Below, in pieces: positions 29,799-39,658 of a stretch of 64,000 bases of DNA (its first letter is position 1; every line of letters starts with the position of its first letter). The notes under the pieces were generated by a model. That model was not told where the DNA came from and did not search any database. It saw nothing but the letters and a program-made list of their open reading frames with translations. Source of the stretch: Pseudarthrobacter oxydans (GTDB taxonomy: Bacteria; Actinomycetota; Actinomycetes; Actinomycetales; Micrococcaceae); contig NZ_JAUSSN010000008.1 in assembly GCF_030812335.1 (NCBI RefSeq), positions 1-64,000 of the forward strand, given 5' to 3'. The position numbers and the translations under genes were made by a program.

Positions 29799-30593
29799 CT
29801 AGGGGAGCGGAGGAAGTTCCCAGTCCACCGTGCCGTCGCCTTGCTCCTGAAGCAGCGTGTTGGCACGGCTGAACGGACGGGAGCCGAAGAATCCCCGCGA
29901 GGCCGAGAGCGGACTCGGATGGGCGCTGGAGATCACGGGTGTGGAGCCCAGCAGCGGCCGGACGGTCCCGGCGTCGCGGCCCCACAGGATCGCCACGAGC
30001 GGCGCGGGGGAGCCGTCGGCGCTGACGCGGTCCGCCACCGCGCTGATGGCCGCCGCCGTGATGGCTTCCCACCCTTTGTTCCGGTGCGATCCGGCCTCCC
30101 CGGCCCGGACGCTGAGGACCCTGTTCAGCAGCAGCACCCCCTGGTCCGCCCAGCCGCTGAGGTCGCCGTGGATCCGCGGCGGCAGTCCCAGATCGGCCTC
30201 GAGTTCCTTGTAGATATTCGCGAGGCTGCGCGGGATGGGCCGGGTGGCGCCGTCGACGGCGAACGACAGCCCGACGGCATGGCCGGGCGTCGGATACGGA
30301 TCCTGGCCCACGATCAGAACCCGGACGTCCGCCAGCGGCCGCCGGAACGCCCGCAGCACGTTCGACGGCGACGGCAGCACCTCGCGGCCCTCGGCGACTT
30401 CCTGGCCCAGGAACGACAGGACCTCGCGCAACTTCCCCTCGACCGGGGCCAGCGCCCCGGCCCAGCCGGCAGCCAAGAGCTCAGGCAACGGCAGGCCGGC
30501 AAGTTCGGCGAAGCCCACGGACGGGGTTGCGGCGGGCTCCAGCTCGAACAGGGCATCGGAGTCAAGGGAGTCGGAGGTAGGCACAGGGCTCAT
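29799..30593 (-). CDS. ung: uracil-DNA glycosylase
   Basis: Removes uracil from DNA, starting base-excision repair. A family-1 enzyme of 264 residues, with the water-activating loop [16 protein letters not shown] (Asp98) and the Leu-intercalation loop [14 protein letters not shown] with catalytic His. The first ~30 residues are an acidic extension. ATG 30593 fits the family better than the start 15 codons upstream. Divergent from the DUF3263 gene, with about 95 bases between the starts. Confidence 0.94.
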   Translation of the reverse strand: MSPVPTSDSLDSDALFELEPAATPSVGFAELAGLPLPELLAAGWAGALAPVEGKLREVLSFLGQEVAEGREVLPSPSNVLRAFRRPLADVRVLIVGQDPYPTPGHAVGLSFAVDGATRPIPRSLANIYKELEADLGLPPRIHGDLSGWADQGVLLLNRVLSVRAGEAGSHRNKGWEAITAAAISAVADRVSADGSPAPLVAILWGRDAGTVRPLLGSTPVISSAHPSPLSASRGFFGSRPFSRANTLLQEQGDGTVDWELPPLP

Positions 30594-30688
30594 TCTCGCA
30601 GGGTGGCGAATGACAACACTGTTATTCGCCCGTAACATGGGTGAAGAATTTTCACCGGATCCAGCCGTACCGCAAGCAGGAGTGTGTC

Positions 30689-31006
30689 GTGGCCGAACAA
30701 GCGCAGGAGCACCTTTCGACGGCGGATTCTGTCGCCGCCGGGACGAGGCCAGAGTCGCCGTTGGGCAGCCGGGACCAGCAGATGCTGGCGCTGGAACGGC
30801 AGTGGTGGAAATACGCCGGCGCCAAGGAACAAGCCATCCGCGAGCTCTTCGACCTCTCCGCGACGCACTACTACCAACTCCTGAACGCCCTCATCGACAC
30901 CGAGGATGCGCTGGCCCACGATCCCATGCTCGTGAAGAGATTGCGTAGACTACGTACGTCACGCCAACGTGCGCGCACTGCTCGCCGCTTGGGCTCAGAC
31001 GCGTAA
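30689..31006 (+). CDS. DUF3263 protein
   Basis: Small basic actinobacterial protein of unknown function, 105 residues. The family core is [20 protein letters not shown] followed by [21 protein letters not shown], which looks like a helix-turn-helix, and a very basic tail ([18 protein letters not shown]), so nucleic-acid binding is likely (inference). The start is GTG 30689, set by GCAGGAG 7 bases upstream; the frame reaching 30641 lacks such a site. Usually found next to LytR-C genes, as here. Confidence 0.9.
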   Translation: MAEQAQEHLSTADSVAAGTRPESPLGSRDQQMLALERQWWKYAGAKEQAIRELFDLSATHYYQLLNALIDTEDALAHDPMLVKRLRRLRTSRQRARTARRLGSDA

Positions 31007-31087
31007 AGCACAGCCGGAAGCGCGGATTCCCGCGCGGACGCCGGCGTGGGCACATCGTCAGAAATCAGCAAGGACGTCGTTTTTACC

Positions 31088-31726
31088 ATGACCAAATACG
31101 CTCGGGATGAATTTGATCGGGTCCCGGAGACCTCCACACGCCAGGGTGTCCACCGGGCCGTCGCCGAAACCCGCCGACGCCGCCGCCTGGGGTCCATCCT
31201 GGCCGTCGGCGCCGCGGCATTGGCCGTCGGCCTCGTGGCTTTCCTGATTCTGCCGAAGCTGGGATTCTCCTCCGCCGGCGAGACGATGGCCGTCTCGGCC
31301 GAGCAGGTCGGCAGCAGCGCCTCCGCGTCACCCGCACCCACGACCTCCACCCCGGAGCCGACCAGCCCCCAGCCGACCAGCCCGGCCCCGGTGAGCCCGG
31401 AGGCAAGCGCAGCGCCCTCCGTGTCCGCCACCCCCTCCGCGGCTGCCGTCGTCGACAAGACCCAGCCCGTAGCGGTCTTCAACGGCACCTCCACCGCGGG
31501 ACTGGCCAACCGCGTGGGCGGAACCGTCTCCACCGCCGGCTGGACGATCGGCGCACTCGGAAACTGGGGTGGTGCGCCCCAGCAGCGTTCCGTCATTTTC
31601 TACAGCGGTGCCGCGCAGAAGAGCAATGCCGAAGCCCTTGGCAAACTCCTGGGCATCCCGACCGTCGTGGACTCGGCCGAATTCCAGCTCCCGCTCGTTG
31701 TTGTCCTGGCGCCAGGTTTCCAGTAG
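31088..31726 (+). CDS. LytR C-terminal-domain envelope protein
   Basis: Membrane-anchored protein of 212 residues. A cytoplasmic N-terminus (1-35, basic RRRRR) precedes one membrane helix (about 36-58), a Ser/Pro/Thr-rich linker (80-125) and an external LytR_C domain (VAVFNGTSTAGLANRVGGTV to VVVLAPGFQ). The LytR_C domain occurs in LCP-type cell-wall proteins, but the catalytic LCP domain is absent. Role unknown, probably envelope-related. Starts 82 bases after the DUF3263 gene. Confidence 0.9.
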   Translation: MTKYARDEFDRVPETSTRQGVHRAVAETRRRRRLGSILAVGAAALAVGLVAFLILPKLGFSSAGETMAVSAEQVGSSASASPAPTTSTPEPTSPQPTSPAPVSPEASAAPSVSATPSAAAVVDKTQPVAVFNGTSTAGLANRVGGTVSTAGWTIGALGNWGGAPQQRSVIFYSGAAQKSNAEALGKLLGIPTVVDSAEFQLPLVVVLAPGFQ

Positions 31727-31802
31727 TCCGTTCCGGTTACGCCTGAATAACTATTGACCGCCTGACCCGACCCCGCCCTGCGCTCCGGCACGGGGCTGTG
31801 GG

Positions 31803-31868
31803 TACAGTAATTGCGGACTGTGTTGCATCCTGCGTTTGCATCCTTGCATTCTGCGTCACGCAGTCCGC
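31803..31868 (+). promoter_or_regulatory. promoter and structured leader of the cold-shock gene
   Basis: A -10-like TACAGT (31803-31808) precedes a leader in which GCGGACTG (31813-31820) can pair with CAGTCCGC (31861-31868). The loop holds three near-repeats TTGCATCC/TTGCATCC/TTGCATTC (31823-31830, 31836-31843, 31844-31851). A long structured leader of about 100 bases is typical for cold-shock mRNAs. Confidence 0.5.
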
Positions 31869-31918
31869 GGCCCACATTGTGGTGGGCAGCCCGCCAGTCA
31901 ACTGAAAGTGTGGACACC

Positions 31919-32125
31919 ATGGCATTGGGAACCGTCAAATGGTTCAACGCCGAGAAAGGCTACGGGTTCATCACCGTGGACAGCTCCGGGGCCGATGTCT
32001 TTGTGCACTGGTCTGCCATCGCGGGGGAGGGCTACCGTGCCCTGGATGAGGGGCAGCGTGTGGAACTTGAGGTCGGCGAGGGCGAAAAAGGCCCGCAGGC
32101 CGAAAGCGTCCGGCCCGTCCAGTGA
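31919..32125 (+). CDS. cold-shock protein, CspA family
   Basis: Single OB-fold RNA chaperone, 68 residues. RNP1 KGYGFITV and RNP2 DVFVHWSA are both intact; it starts [14 protein letters not shown], the canonical N-terminus. It is one of two cold-shock genes in the window. Its stop codon overlaps the GTG start of the next gene by 4 bases (GTGA), so the downstream lipoprotein is translationally coupled to it. Confidence 0.95.
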   Translation: MALGTVKWFNAEKGYGFITVDSSGADVFVHWSAIAGEGYRALDEGQRVELEVGEGEKGPQAESVRPVQ

Positions 32126-33483
32126 CTTTCGCCGCCGCAGCGCACGCGCCGCAGGAAGCTGCCGACAAGGCCGCCGCTCGAAGGGCTCCCGGCAGCACTC
32201 TCCAGCGCCGGGCTGCGGCCCTGCGGATCGGCCGCGCCGTCGCCGTGGCCGCAGCTGCTGCCCTGGCCACAACCGCGTGCCTGGCCCCTACGGGCGGCGC
32301 CCGCGTGGGGCAGGCGGACGCGAGCGGTGACGGCACCCTGCGCATCGGGCTGATCCTTGACAACACCGGTCCGCAGAGCTTCCTCAACGCCCCCCAGCTG
32401 GCCGCCGCAAAGCTTGCCGTGAAGGAAATAAACGCCGCCGGCGGCCACAAAGGAAAACCGGTGGAGCTGCTCCCGGAGACCGTCAGCACGGACACCGCAA
32501 CGCAGGCCAAAGCGCTGGTGGCCGCCAAAGCCGACGTCGTCATTGGCCCGACGGACTCGAGCCGGGCGCCCGCCGCCATCGATGTCCTCGCCAACGCCAG
32601 GATCGCCATCATTTCCCCCGCGAACGCCGCCCGCGGGCTCAGCAGCTATGAGAGCGGCGGCTTCTATTTCCGGACCTCGGCAGCCGACATTGCGCAGGCC
32701 CCCGTGCTGGTCAAGCTCGCCAAGGACAGCGGTGCCTCCACCCTCGCCGTGGTGTACGAGGAAGGCAGCTACGGCAAGGACGTGTCCACCGCGGTCGCCG
32801 CCGCCGCCCAGCAGTCCGGCCTCGGATCCGTCGCTGTCGTGGGGTTCGTCCCGGGCCAGGCCCAGCAGGCGGCCGCTGCCGTGAAGGCGGCGGCTCCCGA
32901 CGCCGTCGTGCTGGTCTCACGGACCGGGGCGCAGGGCGCCATTGCCGAGCTGAACAACGCCGGCGTTGCTGGAACGAAGCTCATCCTCAGCGACGGTGCG
33001 GTCAACCAGTACGGCTCAGGCCTCGGCTCCAGCGCCCTCAGCGGTGCCCGGGGAATCCTGCCCGGGACCTTTGCCTCCGCGCACTTCCAGGGCGAACTGG
33101 TGTCCGTGGATCCCGCGCTGGCGGACATGACCTTTGCCGCTGAGACGTACGACGCCGTCAACCTCGCCGCCGTTGCGGCCGCTGCGGCGGAGGACGACGC
33201 CGGAGCCTCCGTTGCGGCCAGCCTGATCGCCGTCTCCGGCGGCAAGGTCCAGGCGTCCGGCGGCTCCGGGCCCTCCGGCGAAGCCGCGGTCTGCAAGAGC
33301 TACCAGGAGTGCCTCGACGTCCTCCGGGCCGGAAAGCAGCCCGACTACGACGGCGAATCCGGGCGGATCGGCTTCGATGCCAACGGTGATATCAGCTCCG
33401 CCAACTACGTCGTCTACACGTACGGGGCGGACAACACGGCAACCATGAGCGGCAGCGAGACGGCCAGCAGCAACGGGAGTTAA
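32122..33483 (+). CDS. ABC substrate-binding lipoprotein, Leu/Ile/Val-type
   Basis: Extracellular binding protein of the periplasmic-binding type I (Peripla_BP_6) class, 453 residues. After a ~38-residue basic N-terminus it has a lipoprotein signal with lipobox LATTAC (Cys53), then [56 protein letters not shown] and the C-terminal [11 protein letters not shown]. No permease or ATPase gene is near, so it is an orphan receptor or sensor. GTG 32122 overlaps the cold-shock stop. A shorter start before the signal peptide is possible, as the first 38 residues are unusual. Confidence 0.88.
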   Translation: MTFAAAAHAPQEAADKAAARRAPGSTLQRRAAALRIGRAVAVAAAAALATTACLAPTGGARVGQADASGDGTLRIGLILDNTGPQSFLNAPQLAAAKLAVKEINAAGGHKGKPVELLPETVSTDTATQAKALVAAKADVVIGPTDSSRAPAAIDVLANARIAIISPANAARGLSSYESGGFYFRTSAADIAQAPVLVKLAKDSGASTLAVVYEEGSYGKDVSTAVAAAAQQSGLGSVAVVGFVPGQAQQAAAAVKAAAPDAVVLVSRTGAQGAIAELNNAGVAGTKLILSDGAVNQYGSGLGSSALSGARGILPGTFASAHFQGELVSVDPALADMTFAAETYDAVNLAAVAAAAAEDDAGASVAASLIAVSGGKVQASGGSGPSGEAAVCKSYQECLDVLRAGKQPDYDGESGRIGFDANGDISSANYVVYTYGADNTATMSGSETASSNGS

Positions 33484-33556
33484 TCGCCCGTAGCGTATTG
33501 CGTCGTGCCGGAGCACCGCCAGCGGGCCGATGCAGGGCGTTCCGTCGAGCGCACTG

Positions 33557-33583
33557 CTTGCACTCTCCCCGGGGGAGTGCTAA
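33557..33583. promoter_or_regulatory. CIRCE operator 1 (HrcA site)
   Basis: CTTGCACTC-N9-GAGTGCTAA: the right arm is a perfect CIRCE half and the left matches 7 of 9. A promoter overlaps it: TTGCAC (33558-33563), 17 bp, TAATTA (33581-33586). HrcA binding would shut off groEL until heat stress. Confidence 0.88.
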
Positions 33584-33591
33584 TTATTGAG

Positions 33592-33618
33592 TTAGCACTC
33601 CCGCGTATTGACTGCTAA
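33592..33618. promoter_or_regulatory. CIRCE operator 2 (HrcA site)
   Basis: TTAGCACTC-N9-GACTGCTAA: perfect left arm, 8 of 9 in the right, 8 bases after CIRCE 1. The remaining 33619-33802 is an untranslated leader of about 185 bases with no coding signal; CCCGAAAGGAC shortly before the ATG supplies the ribosome site. Confidence 0.9.
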
Positions 33619-33694
33619 AACGACGCCCGGTTCGCCCGGCCGCGAAGTTGCAGCAGCCGCCTCCGGGAGCGAAAGAAACACCTGGCTGGGGTGA

Positions 33695-35440
<1,746 letters not shown>

Positions 35441-35490
35441 CCACCCGGCTTCCGGCGCCGGCTAGTCCAGCGCTGAACGTCCAGTTCAAC

Positions 35491-35524
35491 GACGGCGGTC
35501 CCACCTTCGGGTGGGGCCGCCGTC
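35491..35524 (+). terminator. groEL terminator
   Basis: 15-bp stem (35491-35505 with 35510-35524, one G-U) capped by a stable C(UUCG)G tetraloop; 50 bases past the groEL stop. Confidence 0.88.
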
Positions 35525-35561
35525 GGCGTTCGAGGCCGTCCCGGTCTGGCAGGATAGTGCA

Positions 35562-36536
35562 GTGACGATTACAGCAGCAGCCGACGGTTCGGCTTTAGGA
35601 AATCCCGGCCCGGCCGGATGGGCCTGGTACGTGAGCGACGACTGCTGGCGGGCCGGGGGATGGCCGCACGGCACCAACAACATGGGCGAGCTCATGGCCG
35701 TGCTGGACTTGTTCCGCTCCACCGCGCACCTGCCGGGCGAGCACCTGCACATCCTCTGCGACAGCCAGTACGTCATCAACTCCGTCACCAAGTGGATGCC
35801 GGGCTGGAAACGCAAGGGCTGGCGCAAGTCCGACGGCAAGCCCGTCATGAACGTCGAGCTGCTCAAAGACATTGACCAGGCGCTGGCCGGCCGCAAATAC
35901 ACATTCGAATGGGTGCGCGGCCACGCCGGGCACGACCTGAACGAGGCCGCGGATGACCGCGCGCGTGCCGCCGCGACGGCGTACCAGCAGGGCGTCGCCG
36001 TCCGGCAGGGGCCCGGCTTCGGCGCCGCGGCCGAGGCGCCGGCACCGTCCGCCGGGACCGCTCCCGCCGCCGCTCAGGTCCCGCCGCCCGCCCTGGCCGG
36101 CCAGCAGCAGCTGTTCGGCGAACCGTCGCTCTTCGATGAACCCGACCTCTTCAGCGAGCTCGACGACGACACCATACCGGCCCCGGGCACCGACGCGAGC
36201 CCGGAAGCCATCGTCGAGGCACTGGAGCGCGAACTCCTCCGGCCCGAAACCCGCGCGGACCTCGGACGCACCGGTGTGCTGCTGCACCCGGACTTCACCG
36301 AAATCGGCAGCTCGGGCCGGATCTGGACCCGGGACGCGGTGCTGATGTCGCTCGAAGATCACCCGGGAGCCCCTATTGAGCTGGAGCTGCTGGGCGCGGA
36401 CCGGCTGGGAGAGCAGACGGTCCTCCTGACCTACCGCAGCCACGCCCGGTCGGGGACGGCACTGCGCAGCTCCCTGTGGGTGCACGACGGCGCTCAGTGG
36501 CGTCTCCGCTTCCACCAGGGCACCCCCGAAGCCTGA
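35562..36536 (+). CDS. RNase HI domain fused to a DUF4440/SnoaL-like domain
   Basis: A two-domain protein of 324 residues. The N-terminal RNase HI domain (about 1-140) keeps the DEDD active site: Asp8 (ADGSALGNPG), Glu43 (NNMGELMAV), Asp67 (HILCDSQYVI) and Asp131, with His121/His124 in the VRGHAGH loop, so it should cleave RNA in RNA-DNA hybrids. A Pro/Ala/Phe-rich linker (about 145-205, with LFGEPSLFDEPDLFSE) leads to a C-terminal NTF2-like domain (about 215-320; LERELLRPETRADL, VLLHPDFTEIGSSGRIW, SSLWVHDGAQWRLRFHQ). GTG 35562 with AGGA upstream is the start. The C-terminal domain's role is unknown. Confidence 0.9.
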   Translation: MTITAAADGSALGNPGPAGWAWYVSDDCWRAGGWPHGTNNMGELMAVLDLFRSTAHLPGEHLHILCDSQYVINSVTKWMPGWKRKGWRKSDGKPVMNVELLKDIDQALAGRKYTFEWVRGHAGHDLNEAADDRARAAATAYQQGVAVRQGPGFGAAAEAPAPSAGTAPAAAQVPPPALAGQQQLFGEPSLFDEPDLFSELDDDTIPAPGTDASPEAIVEALERELLRPETRADLGRTGVLLHPDFTEIGSSGRIWTRDAVLMSLEDHPGAPIELELLGADRLGEQTVLLTYRSHARSGTALRSSLWVHDGAQWRLRFHQGTPEA

Positions 36537-36549
36537 GCCCTTCTCAGGC
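36531..36549. terminator. short hairpin at the RNase H gene end
   Basis: GCCTGAG-CCCTT-CTCAGGC; its left arm includes the stop codon. It lies between convergent genes and may end both transcripts. Confidence 0.45.
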
Positions 36550-36563
36550 GGTGTGGCGGCCGC

Positions 36564-36851
36564 TCAGCTGAAACGCTGGGTATTGTGCAGTTCGGCCTGG
36601 GCGTAACTGGCCGCTGCGGAGTTCAGCGCCAGGTTGATCGACGCCAGGGATGCCTCAACCTTTCCCTGGGTCAGGGTCCACTCGGCCACGAGGGCCTGGA
36701 AGTTGGTGGCTGCCGGGCCGCGCCACGTGGCCTGTAATTCGTCGAGGCCGTGTTTCATGGCCTGGACGTCAGCGCTGATCCGGTCGACCGTCGCCTTGAC
36801 GTTTGCCGATTTGAGCTGGAGGAGTTCCGTGTCGACGGAAATGATGCTCAT
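36564..36851 (-). CDS. WXG100-family (Esx-like) protein
   Basis: Small helical-hairpin protein of 95 residues, the usual size of type VII secretion substrates. The turn motif is WRGPA (about residues 43-47) between two helices; the C-terminal half is Ala-rich (INLALNSAAASYAQAEL). A YxxxD/E-type export signal is not clear-cut (YAQAE is close). GAGGG lies about 8 bases before ATG 36851. No EccC/EccB or Esx partner is nearby, so it is an orphan that probably homodimerises. Confidence 0.87.
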   Translation of the reverse strand: MSIISVDTELLQLKSANVKATVDRISADVQAMKHGLDELQATWRGPAATNFQALVAEWTLTQGKVEASLASINLALNSAAASYAQAELHNTQRFS

Positions 36852-36974
36852 GGGATGCCCTCTCTGCGGTGCCTGATCCGGAATCTCCGGACCCTTCGAG
36901 CCTAGGCAGGCCACCGGGACCCGGGGACCGCGCGGTCCGGCTATGTGGACAAGCTTGCAGGGATCCCGGCCGGG

Positions 36975-38462
36975 CTACTGCCCGTCATCGTCACCGGAAC
37001 GAGTGCCGGCATCCGGACCGTCATCCTCCGCCTCGTCCAGGAACGGAAGGCTGACCACCAGGGTGGCCCCGCCGCCGTCGGTCTTCGCGACCCGGACGGT
37101 GCCGGCATGCGAGCCGACGATGGCCGCGACGATCGCCAGCCCCAGCCCGCTGCCGCCGGTTTCCCGGGTGCGGGAGGTGTCCGCGCGGTAGAACCGCTCG
37201 AAGATCCGCGCGGCTTCCTCGTCCGGGACGCCGGGGCCGTGGTCGCGGACCTCGATGACGGACTGCCGGGCTCCGTCCTCGGCGGTCCGGACGCCGACGG
37301 CGAGTTCGATGGGGGTGCCCTCGGGGGTGTAGCGCAGGGCGTTGCCCACGAGGTTCCCGACCACCTGGCGCAGCTTGGCCTCGTCGCCCAGCACCGGCGC
37401 CGGACCGGGGGGACCGCCGTCGAGCCCGGTGAGGGTGATGACGCGGCCGCGGTCGCTGGCCTGGGTGTCCACCACGGCGTCGTTGGCAAGCAGCAGCAGA
37501 TCGGCGGGCTTTTGCTGCAGCGGCCGCTGCTCATCGATCCTGGCCAGCAGCAGCAGGTCCTCCACCATGGTTCCCATCCGTTTGGCTTCGCTTTCGATCC
37601 GCCCCATGGCGGTCGCCACGTCCTCCGGGGTGGACAAGGCGCCGTGCCGGTACAGCTCGGAGAAGCCGCGGATCGTCACGAGCGGGGTGCGCAGTTCGTG
37701 GGAGGCATCGGCGGCGAAGCGGCGCATCCGCGCCTCGGAGGCCATCCGGGCGGCAAAAGCGGTCTCGATATGGGCGAGCATGGCATTGAGCGAGCTGCCC
37801 AGCCGGCCCACCTCGGTGTTGGGGTTTTCGATTTCGACGCGCCGGGAGAGATCGCCGGCGGCAATCGCCGCGGCGGTCTTTTCGACCCGGGCCAGCGGCC
37901 GGAAGGACCGCGAGATGCTCCACGTGGCGATGAAAAACGCCAGGACCAGGGTCAGCAGCCCGACCCCGACGACCACCAGGACGGCGTGTTCCATCACGGA
38001 ATCGACCGGCCCCAGCGGGAGACCGATGACCACCACGGAGCTGCGCTGGTTGCTGTCGACGACGTTGAGTGCGACCACCCGCCAGTTGCGTCCATCCGTG
38101 CCGCGGACCTGGAACGGGTTCTGCGCGCGGTCCGCGACGTCGGCGGCGCTGATGGTGGTGATGTCCGGGTGGAGTTTCTTGTCGCCGCCGAACGGTACGG
38201 GGGGCTGTCCCGGGGTGAAGACCATCAGCGAATAGTCGGTGGGGATGCTCTGGTTCTGGTCCTGGAGCTGGCTGAAGGACTGCTGCTGGCGCACCGAGGA
38301 GACCGCGGCCCGGAGCTTGTCATCGACCTGCCCCTGCAGATAGCTGTGCAGCAGGGTCAGGGTCCCTGCGCCCGTGACGGTGAGGGCCACCAGCATCAGC
38401 GCGGTCATGATGGCGACAAGCTGCGACCGCAGCGACGCCGACTTCCAACGGTGCAGCAGCAA
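36975..38462 (-). CDS. sensor histidine kinase, TrcS-like
   Basis: Membrane sensor of a two-component system, 495 residues. Helix 1 (about 13-38), an extracytoplasmic sensor region (about 40-157), helix 2 (about 158-181), HAMP (about 182-235), HisKA with phospho-acceptor His255 in DASHELRTPLVTIRG, and a HATPase domain with N-, G1- and G2-box regions (VGNLVGNALRYTPEG, VRDHGPGVPDEEA, GGSGLGLAIV). The start is TTG 38462, just 2 bases after the regulator's stop. The signal it senses is unknown. The acidic tail (DEAEDDGPDAGT) is unremarkable. Confidence 0.93.
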   Translation of the reverse strand: MLLHRWKSASLRSQLVAIMTALMLVALTVTGAGTLTLLHSYLQGQVDDKLRAAVSSVRQQQSFSQLQDQNQSIPTDYSLMVFTPGQPPVPFGGDKKLHPDITTISAADVADRAQNPFQVRGTDGRNWRVVALNVVDSNQRSSVVVIGLPLGPVDSVMEHAVLVVVGVGLLTLVLAFFIATWSISRSFRPLARVEKTAAAIAAGDLSRRVEIENPNTEVGRLGSSLNAMLAHIETAFAARMASEARMRRFAADASHELRTPLVTIRGFSELYRHGALSTPEDVATAMGRIESEAKRMGTMVEDLLLLARIDEQRPLQQKPADLLLLANDAVVDTQASDRGRVITLTGLDGGPPGPAPVLGDEAKLRQVVGNLVGNALRYTPEGTPIELAVGVRTAEDGARQSVIEVRDHGPGVPDEEAARIFERFYRADTSRTRETGGSGLGLAIVAAIVGSHAGTVRVAKTDGGGATLVVSLPFLDEAEDDGPDAGTRSGDDDGQ

Positions 38463-38464
38463 GG

Positions 38465-39175
38465 TCAGCGCTTCTCGGCCGTCCGCAGGACGTAGCCGAC
38501 GCCCCGTTTGGTCTGGATCAGGGCCGGGGCGTCCGGATCAATATCCACCTTGCGGCGCAGATAGGAAATGTAGGACTCGACGATCGAGGCATCCCCGTTG
38601 AAGTCGTATTCCCAGACGTGGTCCAGGATCTGGGCCTTGGACAGCACCCGGTTGGGGTTCAGCATGAGGTAGCGCAGGAGCTTGAATTCGGTGGGGGACA
38701 GCTCGACCACAGTGCCGCCGCGGCGCACCTCGTGGGCGTCGTCGTCGAGCTCCAGGTCATCGACGCGGATGACAGCGTCGTCATCCTGCAGCGGCTGGGT
38801 GCGGCGCAGCACGGCGCGAATGCGGGCCACCACTTCGTCGAGGCTGAACGGCTTGGTGACGTAGTCGTCGCCGCCCACGGTCAGGCCCATGACCTTATCC
38901 TCGGTGTCATCCTTGGCGGTCAGGAAGAGAACGGGGAAGTGCTTGCCCGCGGCGCGCAGCCGGCGGGTGACGGTGAAGCCGTCCATATCCGGCAGCATGA
39001 CATCCAGCACGGCCAGATCGGGGGAATGCAGGTCGGCCGCCGCCAGCGCCTCGCGCCCGTTGGACGCCGAGACGACCTCGAAGCCGGCAAAGCGCAGGGA
39101 CGTGGACAGCAGTTCGCGGATGTTCGGTTCATCATCGACGACGAGCAGCTTGGCTTCAGGTCCGTTCTTTTTCAT
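38465..39175 (-). CDS. OmpR-family response regulator, TrcR-like
   Basis: Transcription factor activated by phosphorylation from the adjacent kinase; 236 residues. Receiver domain (1-120): Asp14/Asp15 acidic pocket, phospho-acceptor Asp58 (AVLDVMLPDMDG), Lys108 (YVTKPFSL). C-terminal winged helix (about 138-233: VVELSPTEFKLLRYLM, VESYISYLRRKVD, RGVGYVLR). ATG 39175 is chosen for MKKNGPEAKLLVVDDE. First gene of the pair, divergent from the FHA unit. Upstream 39176-39395 likely carries both promoters. Confidence 0.95.
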   Translation of the reverse strand: MKKNGPEAKLLVVDDEPNIRELLSTSLRFAGFEVVSASNGREALAAADLHSPDLAVLDVMLPDMDGFTVTRRLRAAGKHFPVLFLTAKDDTEDKVMGLTVGGDDYVTKPFSLDEVVARIRAVLRRTQPLQDDDAVIRVDDLELDDDAHEVRRGGTVVELSPTEFKLLRYLMLNPNRVLSKAQILDHVWEYDFNGDASIVESYISYLRRKVDIDPDAPALIQTKRGVGYVLRTAEKR

Positions 39176-39395
39176 GTTCCCATGATGCTCCCAGAATCTG
39201 GGAGTTTTCTGAATGGCAGATGTGTGTTTTGTGGGCCAGGACCGCCACCGGGCAGCCCCGGCCCGGCCACCGGGGTGGACGGAGGTGGTTCCTTTGCAGG
39301 CATTCCCCTGCGCCGACGGCGACATTAGAGTGGCCGTATCGAAATCACTCCGCCGCCGCGGCTTGCACGCGGGTACCCAATGAAGGGGACACAAA

Positions 39396-39656
39396 GTGAC
39401 GACTGAGAGCAACGCAGGGGACAATTCAGGCGCCGTTGACCGGAGCATCCGCGACTGGGCGGATCTTGCCGAAGAGATGTGGTCGTATTTGACCGGCAAA
39501 GGCGCCGCTATCAACTACAACTTCGTCGACATGACCATCGAGGTTCCCCGCGACATCGGCCCGGACGCGCCGCGGGCCACATGGAAGCTGAACGGGAGCC
39601 TGCGCGTGACCACCAGCGACAAGGACGCGGTGGGTTCCGACGAGAACAGGGGCTGA
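39396..39656 (+). CDS. uncharacterised 86-residue protein paired with an FHA gene
   Basis: I do not recognise the family. The product is acidic and soluble. It has a helical segment (SIRDWADLAEEMWSYLTGKG) followed by a beta-like stretch (INYNFVDMTIEVPRDIG, then ATWKLNGSLRVTTSD). GAAGGGGA lies about 8 bases before GTG 39396. It ends 2 bases before the FHA protein's start, so the two are coupled and their products probably work together. Confidence 0.78.
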   Translation: MTTESNAGDNSGAVDRSIRDWADLAEEMWSYLTGKGAAINYNFVDMTIEVPRDIGPDAPRATWKLNGSLRVTTSDKDAVGSDENRG

Positions 39657-39658
39657 CC

